The position numbers and the translations under genes are program-made. A model generated the notes under the pieces. The model was given only the letters and a program-made list of their open reading frames with translations. It ran no database searches and had not been told where the DNA came from. A stretch of 10,555 nucleotides of DNA from Dehalococcoidales bacterium (lineage in GTDB: Bacteria; Chloroflexota; Dehalococcoidia; Dehalococcoidales; Fen-1064): the NCBI GenBank assembly GCA_028712845.1, contig JAQTPO010000068.1:1-10555 (forward strand), written 5' to 3'. Shown in pieces: positions 1 through 6,097 of the stretch (positions are counted from its first letter, which is position 1; every line of letters starts with the position of its first letter).

Positions 1-293
1 GGGGCAAATTCTGCTAAAAAAATACTACAACAAAGAGCCAATGGAACCCCTAATATCATTGCACCCAGGGTAACTAATACTGTACCGACAATCATCGGAA
101 AAATCCCGAACTGACCTAGACTGGGTGCCCATTTCATCCCAAAAACAAATTTGAAAAACCCTACTTTAGCAATAAGGGGTACCCCTTCTACAAAAATGAA
201 AATGGTGATGAGTGCCAGCACTGAAAGGGCTGAAAGCGCAATAATGAAGAAGAGGCTTTGGGGAATCTTTTCTCCAAAATTCTTCATTTTCAT
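1..293 (-). CDS. pstC: Phosphate ABC transporter permease PstC, N-terminal part (runs off the left edge)
   Basis: Inner-membrane permease subunit of the PstSCAB high-affinity phosphate importer. The 97 visible residues begin MKMKNFGEKIPQ. They show a first membrane helix at about residues 11-32 (rich in F, I, L, A and V), then a short loop with a GMKWAP motif and a PSLGQFGIFP stretch. A second hydrophobic segment follows from about residue 60 (IVGTVLVTLGAMILGVPLA). The tryptophan-containing loop followed by a G-x-FP-x-I-x-GT segment is typical of PstC and PstA N-termini. The ATG overlaps the pstS stop codon as ATGA (290-293), so translation is probably coupled; a second ATG two codons later could also serve. 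Order pstS then pstC is canonical, which makes PstC more likely than PstA. The C-terminal membrane domain lies outside the window. Confidence 0.88.
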   Translation of the reverse strand, partial: MKMKNFGEKIPQSLFFIIALSALSVLALITIFIFVEGVPLIAKVGFFKFVFGMKWAPSLGQFGIFPMIVGTVLVTLGAMILGVPLALCCSIFLAEFA

Positions 294-1129
294 GGATTAA
301 CCCCCGTGGTAACGAGTCCCTCGGCATTCAATAATTCCCTGCCTTTTTCTGACAGAGTAAAATCGATAAAATCTTTAATCAATCCGGCAGGTTCTTTCAG
401 GCTGAGAAATAAAAATGGCCGGGATAGGCCATAACTGCCATCGATTACATGCTCACGTGTCGGCATAACCCCGTCCAACTCCATTGCTTTCACGGTTTTA
501 TCCACTAGACCGAGAGAAATAAAGCCGATGGCAGACGGGTCGTCTGCCACTAATTGACGTACGGCGCCGTTTGAGTCCTGGACCATAGCTCTGGCCATTA
601 TTTCAGTTTTGCCCATCATCAAACTCTCGAAGGAAGAGCGCGTTCCGGAGCCGTCTTCACGTGCAAAAACATGTATCTCTGACTTTGTCCCGCCCAAAAG
701 ACTCCAATTATTCGTTTCCCCCGAGTAGATGTCACGGACCTCTTCTAAAGTAAGGTTATTTACCGGATTGTCGGGATGCACTATTATCGCCAGCCCGTCC
801 TTGGCAATCTCCACGTACCAGAGACTCTTTTCGTCATCTTTCAATGCGCGTGATGACATCCCGATATCGGCAGTTCCTGACTGTGCAACCATAATACCGG
901 CCGCAGAACCGCCACCTTGAACATCGATATTAATACCCGGATGAAGTATCATGTACTCTTCGGCTAAAACTTCGGCAAACGGTTGCACTGAAGTCGAACC
1001 GGCAACAATTACACCGGCACTGTTTCTATAACAGCCGGTTATAAGGGTAAAAGTAAGAATCGCTATGACCAGATAGAAAATAGCGGAGATTCGCAATATT
1101 ATCGGGTACTTAATAATATGCTTTTTCAT
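290..1129 (-). CDS. pstS: Phosphate-binding lipoprotein PstS of the phosphate ABC transporter
   Basis: Extracytoplasmic substrate-binding protein that captures inorganic phosphate and delivers it to PstC/PstA. The 279-residue product has a basic N-terminus, a hydrophobic segment at about residues 9-30 and a lipobox LITGC, giving lipidated Cys33. Phosphate-contact motifs are present: AGSTSVQPF at 43-51, QGGGSAAGI at 71-79, DIGMSSR at 88-94 and the strong AREDGSGTRSSFE block at 156-168. The length suits a compact PstS. The ATG at 1129 lacks a clear Shine-Dalgarno sequence (upstream bases read GTGTTGAAAAT), but no better start precedes the signal peptide. The gene overlaps pstC by four bases. 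It sits 93 bases downstream of the trkA-like gene, probably as a separate transcription unit; phosphate control is expected for the family, though no clear Pho box is visible. Confidence 0.94.
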   Translation of the reverse strand: MKKHIIKYPIILRISAIFYLVIAILTFTLITGCYRNSAGVIVAGSTSVQPFAEVLAEEYMILHPGINIDVQGGGSAAGIMVAQSGTADIGMSSRALKDDEKSLWYVEIAKDGLAIIVHPDNPVNNLTLEEVRDIYSGETNNWSLLGGTKSEIHVFAREDGSGTRSSFESLMMGKTEIMARAMVQDSNGAVRQLVADDPSAIGFISLGLVDKTVKAMELDGVMPTREHVIDGSYGLSRPFLFLSLKEPAGLIKDFIDFTLSEKGRELLNAEGLVTTGVNP

Positions 1130-1151
1130 ATTTTCAACACTTTAAGCTAAG

Positions 1152-1195
1152 CAGGTTTTCAAGAAGTATATCTGGTTAAGCGTAAAACCTGTTTT
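1152..1195 (-). promoter_or_regulatory. Candidate pstS promoter/operator region with an inverted repeat
   Basis: On the minus strand a TATACT -10-like box lies at 1170-1165, about 35 bases before the pstS start, without a recognisable -35 box at 16-18 bases. The box is enclosed by an 8-bp inverted repeat, CAGGTTTT at 1152-1159 and AAAACCTG at 1184-1191. The right arm is also part of a near-palindrome AAAACCTGTTTT at 1184-1195. A missing -35 box is common where an activator such as PhoB/PhoP recruits polymerase, but I do not see a clean Pho box, so the assignment is tentative. Confidence 0.3.
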
Positions 1196-1222
1196 CGATT
1201 TCATCGCGTATTCATCTGCAAT

Positions 1223-1885
1223 CTATCCGTCATTCAGAGCGGCGCGGAGTGCCTCCTCTGATTCGGACGGAGTTACTGCAATCACCTGGTCCCCTGCCAT
1301 CAGGACGGTAGCGGGAGCAGGAACAATCGGCTTTTGCGCTTTGCGGATGATTAGAGACAACATGCTGCCCGCCGGCAATGAGAGGTCTTTTACCGCCTTC
1401 CCCGCAGTGGCAGAACCGGCTGGCACTCTTACCTCTACAATCTCCAGGCCTCGGTCACGAATTTTCATGAGGTGCGTCACCGGGTGCGTGGGGACTTCTT
1501 CAGTGATATGCTCCAGGATAACATTGGTACTGCTGATGGTAACATCGATGCCCAGTTTCTTGAATAATTCTTCATTTCTCGGATTTTTGATACGGGCAAT
1601 GGTACGCGATACTTTGAATTTGTGTTTGGCAAGCTGGCAGGCAACCAGATTGTCCTCATCGTCGCCGGTAACAGAGACAAGCATATCGGCTCTATTAGCG
1701 CCGGCATCCGTCAGCGTTGATACCTCACAGCCATCGCCCCGCAAACAAACACTGCCCAGTTCTTCGTTAATCACCTCGCAGACAGCACGTTTTTCTTCGA
1801 TTATCAGGGCTTCATGCCCCTCTTTTAACAAGGCTTTCGCAAGATAGTAGCCTACGCGACCTCCCCCAACAATCATGATGTACAT
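1223..1885 (-). CDS. TrkA/KtrA-like potassium transport regulator with RCK_N and RCK_C domains
   Basis: Cytosolic nucleotide-binding gating subunit of a potassium (or related ion) transporter. The 220 residues split into an RCK_N Rossmann domain (about 1-125) and an RCK_C domain (about 135-218). The dinucleotide loop GGGRVG is at 7-12, and the acidic residue ending strand 2 is in the IIEEK segment near 28-32, as expected for NAD(H). The TGDDEDN segment near 73-79 is typical of TrkA_N. The RCK_C part ends with the characteristic GDQVIAVT. The ATG at 1885 has a good GGAG ribosome-binding site that begins inside the stop codon of the upstream RCK gene, so the two are co-transcribed. It is half the length of enterobacterial TrkA, matching KtrA-type single-unit proteins. 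No TrkH/KtrB membrane partner is in the window. Confidence 0.9.
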   Translation of the reverse strand: MYIMIVGGGRVGYYLAKALLKEGHEALIIEEKRAVCEVINEELGSVCLRGDGCEVSTLTDAGANRADMLVSVTGDDEDNLVACQLAKHKFKVSRTIARIKNPRNEELFKKLGIDVTISSTNVILEHITEEVPTHPVTHLMKIRDRGLEIVEVRVPAGSATAGKAVKDLSLPAGSMLSLIIRKAQKPIVPAPATVLMAGDQVIAVTPSESEEALRAALNDG

Positions 1886-1896
1886 ATCGTCTGCTC

Positions 1897-2298
1897 CTAG
1901 CGCTCCACCTGTATCTTCAACATATCAGCGAAGACGGCCGTTGGACTCATCGTTTCCAGCCCGAGGGTCTGGTAAAATTCTTGGCGCAATGGGTCATAAA
2001 TACGGCAAATTACCCGCGGCACGCTAAAAATGTGTTTGGCGATTTGCGCCGCCATCACATTCCGGTTGTCCCCCTGGGTCACCGCGACAAATACCTCGGC
2101 TTCCTGAATGCCGGCTTTTTTTAGCGACTCGATGTCAATGCCATTGCCAACCAGTGCCTTGCCTTTATAATCAGGCGATAATCTACGGAAGCTGTAAGCA
2201 TCAACGTCAAGTATCGTCACGCTATGTCCGGCGGCATCCAGCGAGTTGGCAAGCCGCCCCCCCAAACGCCCGCATCCCATTATTACTATCTTTTTCAT
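1897..2298 (-). CDS. Short TrkA-N (RCK_N only) NAD-binding protein
   Basis: A 133-residue protein that is a single Rossmann-type RCK_N domain with no RCK_C ligand domain. MKKIVIMGCGRLGGRLA gives the GxGxxG nucleotide loop, ILDVD supplies the acidic residue at the end of strand 2, and AVTQGDNRNVMAAQIAK matches the conserved mid-domain segment of TrkA_N. I chose the ATG at 2298 because the Rossmann strand begins right after it; an in-frame GTG at 2313, overlapping the usp stop codon as GTGA, would add five residues (MRDKD) and cannot be excluded. It is followed 11 bases later by the full RCK gene, so the two products may form a mixed RCK ring in which only one type of subunit carries RCK_C. That pairing is inference. 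Confidence 0.88.
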   Translation of the reverse strand: MKKIVIMGCGRLGGRLANSLDAAGHSVTILDVDAYSFRRLSPDYKGKALVGNGIDIESLKKAGIQEAEVFVAVTQGDNRNVMAAQIAKHIFSVPRVICRIYDPLRQEFYQTLGLETMSPTAVFADMLKIQVER

Positions 2299-2309
2299 AT
2301 CTTTATCTC

Positions 2310-2738
2310 TCACTCAGGCTGATACTGCTGATATAATATAACCGGGCACGGCGCATTCTTGAGCACGTAAGGGGTGACATCACCCAGGCTATATTGTCCG
2401 AAATGCTGTTTATAATAGATGCCCATCACGATGAGGTCGGCTTCACGCTCCAACGCTTCATCGATGATACTCGGGCCGATATTTCGCGCCTGGAGAAGGT
2501 CAGTTTCAATCTCGTAACCCTGACCCAGGGCAATCTTTTCGACGCTACTTAAAATACCCTCGGCATTTTTCACTTCGGCTGTCATTTCAGCATCCAGCGG
2601 GAAAGAACGTTCAATCGGAATAATATAAACCGCCAGAATCCTGGACTTATCTCTTCTGGCGAGCCGACAAGCCAAATTTATCGTCTCAATATCTGTTTCC
2701 GTACCGGCTACCGGTACCAGTATTTTGCGGAATTCCAT
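2310..2738 (-). CDS. Universal stress protein, UspA family
   Basis: A 142-residue single-domain UspA-like protein. It starts with the family signature MEFRKILVPVAGTETD and keeps the ADLIVMG strand near 100-106 and the C-terminal VLKNAPCPVILY strand at 125-136. The nucleotide-binding signature is degenerate: the first glycine (G106) and the later glycine (G119) remain, but the intermediate glycine of the usual G-x2-G motif is replaced and the usual GS is GD (119-120), so ATP binding may be weak or altered. It is first in a minus-strand cluster with the two RCK proteins and overlaps the alternative GTG start of the next gene. UspA-like proteins beside ion or amino-acid transport regulators are common, which supports a role in sensing energy state for transport. 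Confidence 0.9.
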   Translation of the reverse strand: MEFRKILVPVAGTETDIETINLACRLARRDKSRILAVYIIPIERSFPLDAEMTAEVKNAEGILSSVEKIALGQGYEIETDLLQARNIGPSIIDEALEREADLIVMGIYYKQHFGQYSLGDVTPYVLKNAPCPVILYQQYQPE

Positions 2739-2746
2739 TTGTCTCT

Positions 2747-2752
2747 AGTATA
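2747..2752 (-). promoter_or_regulatory. Possible -10 box for usp inside a palindrome
   Basis: TATACT on the minus strand, inside the palindrome TAGTATACTA (2746-2755), ends only eight bases before the usp ATG. If it is a true -10 box, transcription would start almost at the ATG and give a leaderless or nearly leaderless message, which fits the lack of a well-spaced Shine-Dalgarno sequence. No -35 box is recognisable at 16-18 bases, so confidence is low. Confidence 0.3.
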
Positions 2753-2962
2753 CTACAAAATTACCTATAAACACCTGCAACGCTAACGGCGGATGAGCGA
2801 CATCGTAAAACGGACAATCTTACGGCAAATGACCATCAAAACATTGGGCGGTTTTCTCAGCCGCCGTAATAGCCTATCACCCGGGTGGCTGGCTTGCACT
2901 TCCTCAAAACGCATTCTACTGGTTTTCAAAACTATCTCCGCAATAATCTCCTGTTCGGTTTA

Positions 2963-3009
2963 CCTGTCAGGTTGTGGGACTTCGCTCCTGCCAGGGTTGT
3001 CCTGTCAAT
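2963..3009. repeat. Repeated CCTGNCAGG dyads, possible operator sites
   Basis: Two 9-bp dyads, CCTGTCAGG at 2963-2971 and CCTGCCAGG at 2987-2995, have centres 24 bases apart and are each followed by a GTTGT-type tail. A third related site, CCTGTCAAT, lies at 3001-3009. They lie about 40-80 bases upstream of the transporter -35 box, a plausible place for a regulator, but the motif matches no factor I can name. Confidence 0.35.
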
Positions 3010-3040
3010 AATGTTATCATAGCAGAAGCGGTAGAAAAAA

Positions 3041-3069
3041 TTGATACCGCAGCGCCAGTTTGTTATAAT
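3041..3069 (+). promoter_or_regulatory. Near-consensus sigma-70 promoter for the transporter operon
   Basis: TTGATA at 3041-3046 and a perfect TATAAT at 3064-3069 are separated by the optimal 17 bases. Transcription would begin near 3076 and give a leader of about 60 bases before the transporter ATG. This is the best promoter in the window and implies substantial expression unless repressed. Confidence 0.8.
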
Positions 3070-3097
3070 AATTTGCAACTGTAAGAGAGTCGAGTAT

Positions 3098-3114
3098 CAG
3101 TTAAAGCTTAACTG
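3098..3114 (+). promoter_or_regulatory. Leader hairpin / dyad before the transporter ribosome-binding site
   Basis: CAGTTAA and TTAACTG form a perfect 7-bp inverted repeat around AGC. It lies in the predicted leader, seven bases before the AAGGAG ribosome-binding site (3121-3126). It could be a repressor operator just downstream of the promoter or a small RNA hairpin affecting translation; the sequence cannot separate these. Confidence 0.4.
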
Positions 3115-3135
3115 GTAAACAAGGAGTAGAAAAAT

Positions 3136-4416
3136 ATGGTTGAAAAATCAGACAAACTCAAAGTCTTCGGGATGAAGGCTGAAACAGGGCGGTGGTTGTT
3201 TGTCGTTTTCGGGCTGATAATCCAACTGTGTTTGGGTGCCGTATATGCATGGGGTACCTTCAAAAAGCCGATTATGACACACTTCAGCCTTGATGCCACA
3301 GTAGGGGCTCTCCCCTTTATAATCTTCCTCGCCTTCTTCGCCATTTTGATGCCTTTCGGCGGCCGCTGGATTCAAAAATACGGTCCCTGCAAAATGGGGA
3401 TTATCGGCGGAATACTGGTTGGCGTCGGTTGGTTTCTCGCCGGTTTTGCAACAAACTTATTGACATTGTGTCTAACCTATGGCGTACTGGCCGGCGCCGG
3501 CGTAGGCTTGGCATATGGCGCTCCCATTCAGGCATCGACCCGCTGGTTCCCTGATAAAAAAGGGCTGGCAGTCGGTTTGACCGTAGGTGGTTTCGGTTTA
3601 TCTGCGGCTGCAATTGCACCGATCGGGAACGCACTGATTAACGCAAACGACGTCACGTTCATGTTCAAAATCTTCGGCGCTGTATTTCTTGTCTTGACGA
3701 TATTACTTTCGTTCACCTTGAAATTCCCGGCGCCTAACTGGAAACCGGCCGGATGGGCAGGTCCCAAAGCAGGCGCTCCTGTGGCGCAGAACTTCACGCC
3801 ATCACAGATGTTCAAAACACCCAGCTTCTGGGCTTTGTTCCTGTGCTTCATCTTCGGCTCGACTGCCGGACTGATGGCAATAGGCATAGCAAGCCCGGTT
3901 GGCCAGGAAGTAATTAAAATAAGCGCCGGACTAGCTGCAACTCTCACCGCAGTCTTCGCCGTCTTTAATTTCGGCGGCCGTCCCATTTTCGGCTGGCTTA
4001 CCGACCGCATTACACCCAGCAAAGCTGCCGTAGTATCCTTCGTACTGATTGCTCTGGGTTCAGTGGGTATTCTGTTCTTCGCCAGCGAGGGTGCCACTGC
4101 CATATATATCATTTCCTTCGCTCTACTGTGGATGGCGCTGGGCGGATGGCTGGCGATAGCGCCGACAGCGACAGCTACCTTCTTCGGCACTGTTAATAAC
4201 TCCAGCAACTACGGTATTGTATTCATTGCCTATGGACTGGGCGCCATCATCGGCAACATCGTCTCAGGGCGGGCAAAAGACCTGTTCGGCAGTTATGATA
4301 TTGCCTTCCTGGTGACACTGATACTGGCGGTTGTCGGTCTCGTACTGGCGACAGTAATGTTGAAACCGCCCAAGAATGCGCCGGCGGCACCGGCAAAAGT
4401 CGCCAATAAAAAATAG
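3136..4416 (+). CDS. OFA-family MFS transporter (oxalate/formate antiporter type)
   Basis: A 426-residue, 12-helix major facilitator of the OFA family, which moves small mono- and dicarboxylates across the cytoplasmic membrane. Family marks are RWLFVVFGLIIQLCLGAVYAWG in helix 1 (19-40), the helix 2-3 loop GGRWIQKYGP (75-84), the GAGVGLAYGAPI stretch near 120-131 followed by RWFPDKKGLAVGL, and GRPIFGWLTDR (281-291). The arginine corresponding to Arg272 of the Oxalobacter transporter OxlT appears kept as R282. The helix 11 lysine (OxlT Lys355) seems replaced by tyrosine in the IAYG segment (364-367), judged from remembered family patterns, so oxalate should not be assumed. The ATG at 3136 has AAGGAG nine bases upstream. 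The C-terminus is a short soluble tail rich in A, P and K. A carbonic-anhydrase-like gene follows. Confidence 0.9.
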   Translation: MVEKSDKLKVFGMKAETGRWLFVVFGLIIQLCLGAVYAWGTFKKPIMTHFSLDATVGALPFIIFLAFFAILMPFGGRWIQKYGPCKMGIIGGILVGVGWFLAGFATNLLTLCLTYGVLAGAGVGLAYGAPIQASTRWFPDKKGLAVGLTVGGFGLSAAAIAPIGNALINANDVTFMFKIFGAVFLVLTILLSFTLKFPAPNWKPAGWAGPKAGAPVAQNFTPSQMFKTPSFWALFLCFIFGSTAGLMAIGIASPVGQEVIKISAGLAATLTAVFAVFNFGGRPIFGWLTDRITPSKAAVVSFVLIALGSVGILFFASEGATAIYIISFALLWMALGGWLAIAPTATATFFGTVNNSSNYGIVFIAYGLGAIIGNIVSGRAKDLFGSYDIAFLVTLILAVVGLVLATVMLKPPKNAPAAPAKVANKK

Positions 4417-4443
4417 CCTCCGGGTTTATTGAGCGGATATTTT

Positions 4444-4476
4444 ATAAGGCTGGGGAAGTGATATCCCCAGCCTTAT
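4444..4476 (+). terminator. Strong 13-bp hairpin between transporter and carbonic-anhydrase-like gene
   Basis: ATAAGGCTGGGGA (4444-4456) and TCCCCAGCCTTAT (4464-4476) pair perfectly around a 7-base loop. The stem starts 27 bases after the transporter stop and ends eight bases before the AAGGAG site of the next gene. Neither strand has a proper U-tract after it, so it may be a partial terminator, an attenuator or an RNA-stabilising element at the 3' end of the transporter message. It would uncouple expression of the downstream genes from the transporter. Confidence 0.55.
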
Positions 4477-4483
4477 TACTAAC

Positions 4484-4489
4484 AAGGAG
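4484..4489 (+). promoter_or_regulatory. Ribosome-binding site that fixes the start of the carbonic-anhydrase-like gene
   Basis: AAGGAG ten bases before the ATG at 4500. The frame is open from an earlier ATG at 4458, but that codon sits inside the hairpin loop and has no Shine-Dalgarno sequence, and the family-like sequence begins only after 4500. Confidence 0.75.
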
Positions 4490-4499
4490 AAACTGTAAA

Positions 4500-4892
4500 A
4501 TGGCTCACGGTAAATTTGGCACAGCACTAAACTGCATGGACGGGAGGGTCCAGTTTCCGGTGGCAACCTGGATGAAAGAACAATTTCACCTCGATTATGT
4601 CGACGTGATAACCGAGCCGGGACCTGACAAAATTCTGGCATCAGGACAGGGACCGGCAGTTGATTCGATGAAGGCAAGGGCACAGATTTCCGCTAAAGCG
4701 CACGGCTCTAAAATTATCGTGATTGCCGGGCATGACGATTGCGCCGGAAATCCGGTGAGCAAAGAACAGCATATTTTGCACATCAAGAAAGCGATTCAAA
4801 CGGTTCGCTCGTGGGGACTGCCGTTCGAACAGGTCATCGGCATCTGGTTGAATAAAGATTGGAACATCGAGATTCTTGATTTATCAAGTTAA
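4500..4892 (+). CDS. Short beta-carbonic-anhydrase-like protein
   Basis: A 130-residue protein with the zinc-site signature of beta-class carbonic anhydrases (reversible CO2 hydration). The C-x-D-x-R motif is NCMDGR (C12, D14, R16) and the H-x2-C motif is GHDDC (H78, C81), so all three protein zinc ligands and the Asp-Arg pair are present. It is much shorter than classical beta enzymes (about 200 residues) and lacks the extended helices; I believe it falls in the small putative carbonic anhydrase family Pro_CA_2, though I could not check. After H-x2-C it reads AGNPVS instead of the common CGA-type continuation, so activity is not assured. It lies between a carboxylate transporter and a flavoprotein on the same strand, consistent with handling CO2/bicarbonate from a transported carboxylate (inference). 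Confidence 0.8.
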   Translation: MAHGKFGTALNCMDGRVQFPVATWMKEQFHLDYVDVITEPGPDKILASGQGPAVDSMKARAQISAKAHGSKIIVIAGHDDCAGNPVSKEQHILHIKKAIQTVRSWGLPFEQVIGIWLNKDWNIEILDLSS

Positions 4893-4903
4893 CGTCTAAA
4901 GAT

Positions 4904-6091
4904 ATGGAAAAATATCTGACGGTAGTAATAGGCGGCGGCGCCGCCGGTATCTGTGCGGCAATCAGCAAAGGGCGCAGGGGCGAGCCCGTCGTCATTTGCG
5001 AAAAGACGCCGCAGCTGGGGAAGAAGATACTGGCGTCAGGAAACGGCAGGTGCAACCTCTTAAATGATAACCTCAGCGAGGTCTATTACAATCCCGCCGC
5101 CAGAGACCTTGTCAGGTCTGTATTCGGTAAGTTCGGCAAATCCGAAATACTGGACTTTTTTAAAAGTCTTGGCCTCGAAGTGTATTCACAGGAGGGCAGG
5201 ATATTTCCCATCACAAATCAGGCAACCTCGGTCTTAAAAGTTCTGGAAATGGAACTAAAAAGGTTGTCCGTGCCGGTAGAGTTTAACTTCAACTGCTCCG
5301 GTCTCTCGTTTTCTAAAAACGGCATTACAGTTTTGTCAAAAGACGGCAAGAAAATAGACTGCCGGAAAGTAATCATCACCGGCGGCGGCAAGACCTACCC
5401 TGTATTCGGTTCAGACGGAAGTATGTATGAGATAGCCGGACAACTTGGTCACACCATCATCGAACCCGTCCCGAGCGCCGTGCCCCTGACGGTAAAAGAC
5501 AGCCTGTGCCATTTTCTGCAGGGGCAGAGGATATTTGCCGGCGCAAAGAGCGTCATCGAAGGCAAAGAGGGTGATGCGGTCAGGGGCGAACTGCTCTTCA
5601 CGAAATACGGGCTTTCCGGCACCTGCATACTCGATGTCAGCGAGGCGATATCGATTGCCCTGAGCAGACATAATAAGACGGATGTATTCGTTGCTGTGGA
5701 TATGGTGCCGTTCATGGATAAGGAACAGTTAAAGAACGAACTCGCTAAGCGGAAAAAAGCGAACCTACCGGCTGAAGAAATGCTGGCAGGTATTCTGCCG
5801 AATAAATTTTGCGCCGCTCTTAAAGAGCTTTTCGAGAAAAATAACCTCGATGCCGCTGTGGATGCACTGAAAAACAGACATTTTAAGGTTACAGGTACCC
5901 GGGGCTGGAATGAGGCAGAGTTTACCAGCGGCGGTATCGATGTTAATGAAGTGAATCCCGAAACATTGGAATCTAAGTTCAAAAAGGGTGTTTATTTCGC
6001 CGGAGAGGTCCTCGATGTTAACGGCAAACGCGGCGGGTATAACCTCGGCTGGGCATGGACTTCCGGGTTTGTGGCGGGGCAGACGGGCTAA
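4904..6091 (+). CDS. HI0933/BaiN-family FAD-dependent oxidoreductase
   Basis: A 395-residue flavoprotein of the HI0933 (YhiN/BaiN-like) family, cytosolic, substrate not known here. The N-terminal FAD-binding Rossmann motif is VVIGGGAAGICAA (7-19), followed by the family hallmark ASGNGRCNL (44-52). Further hallmarks are GGGKTYPVFGSDGS in the middle, GELLFTKYGLSGTCIL, AEFTSGGIDVNEV near the C-terminal third and the closing GVYFAGEVLDVNGKRGGYNL followed by GWAWTSGFVAG. Length is normal for the family (about 390-420). It starts 11 bases after the carbonic-anhydrase-like gene with no clear Shine-Dalgarno sequence, so it probably depends on read-through from that gene. BaiN itself is a bile-acid reductase in gut Clostridium; nothing here supports that substrate. 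It ends convergently to the methyltransferase gene. Confidence 0.92.
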   Translation: MEKYLTVVIGGGAAGICAAISKGRRGEPVVICEKTPQLGKKILASGNGRCNLLNDNLSEVYYNPAARDLVRSVFGKFGKSEILDFFKSLGLEVYSQEGRIFPITNQATSVLKVLEMELKRLSVPVEFNFNCSGLSFSKNGITVLSKDGKKIDCRKVIITGGGKTYPVFGSDGSMYEIAGQLGHTIIEPVPSAVPLTVKDSLCHFLQGQRIFAGAKSVIEGKEGDAVRGELLFTKYGLSGTCILDVSEAISIALSRHNKTDVFVAVDMVPFMDKEQLKNELAKRKKANLPAEEMLAGILPNKFCAALKELFEKNNLDAAVDALKNRHFKVTGTRGWNEAEFTSGGIDVNEVNPETLESKFKKGVYFAGEVLDVNGKRGGYNLGWAWTSGFVAGQTG

Positions 6092-6097
6092 GGAAAG

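Larger units (their letters stand above)
2739..3135. other. Divergent intergenic region between usp and the OFA transporter
   Basis: This 397-base spacer lies between the minus-strand usp cluster and the plus-strand transporter operon. I find no convincing gene: a 43-codon minus-strand frame (2783-2914) and a 72-codon plus-strand frame (2793-3011) are open but match no family I know and lack a good ribosome-binding site. It does contain a 10-bp palindrome TAGTATACTA at 2746-2755 next to the usp start, a GGCGG/CCGCC hairpin at 2847-2865 that competes with a longer-range TTACGGC/GCCGTAA pairing, three CCTGYCA repeats at 2963-3008, and a near-consensus promoter for the transporter. Confidence 0.6.

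Noticed and set aside
1341..1847. 168-codon plus-strand frame opposite the TrkA-like gene
   Set aside because: Antisense to a clear RCK protein; serine-rich shadow with no domain.
2783..2914. Minus-strand 43-codon frame upstream of usp (begins MRFEEVQASH)
   Set aside because: It has no good ribosome-binding site, no recognisable domain, and overlaps hairpin-forming sequence; its composition (many Arg, Leu) fits chance.
2793..3011. Plus-strand 72-codon frame in the divergent spacer
   Set aside because: It matches no known family, spans the repeated CCTGNCAGG sites, and its start lacks a credible Shine-Dalgarno sequence.
3528..4208. Long minus-strand open frame opposite the transporter gene
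   Set aside because: It is the antisense shadow of a well-conserved membrane protein, with composition expected from reversed hydrophobic codons.
4458..4499. 14-codon N-terminal extension of the carbonic-anhydrase-like gene
   Set aside because: The ATG lies in the loop of the 13-bp hairpin without a ribosome-binding site, while AAGGAG precedes the ATG at 4500.
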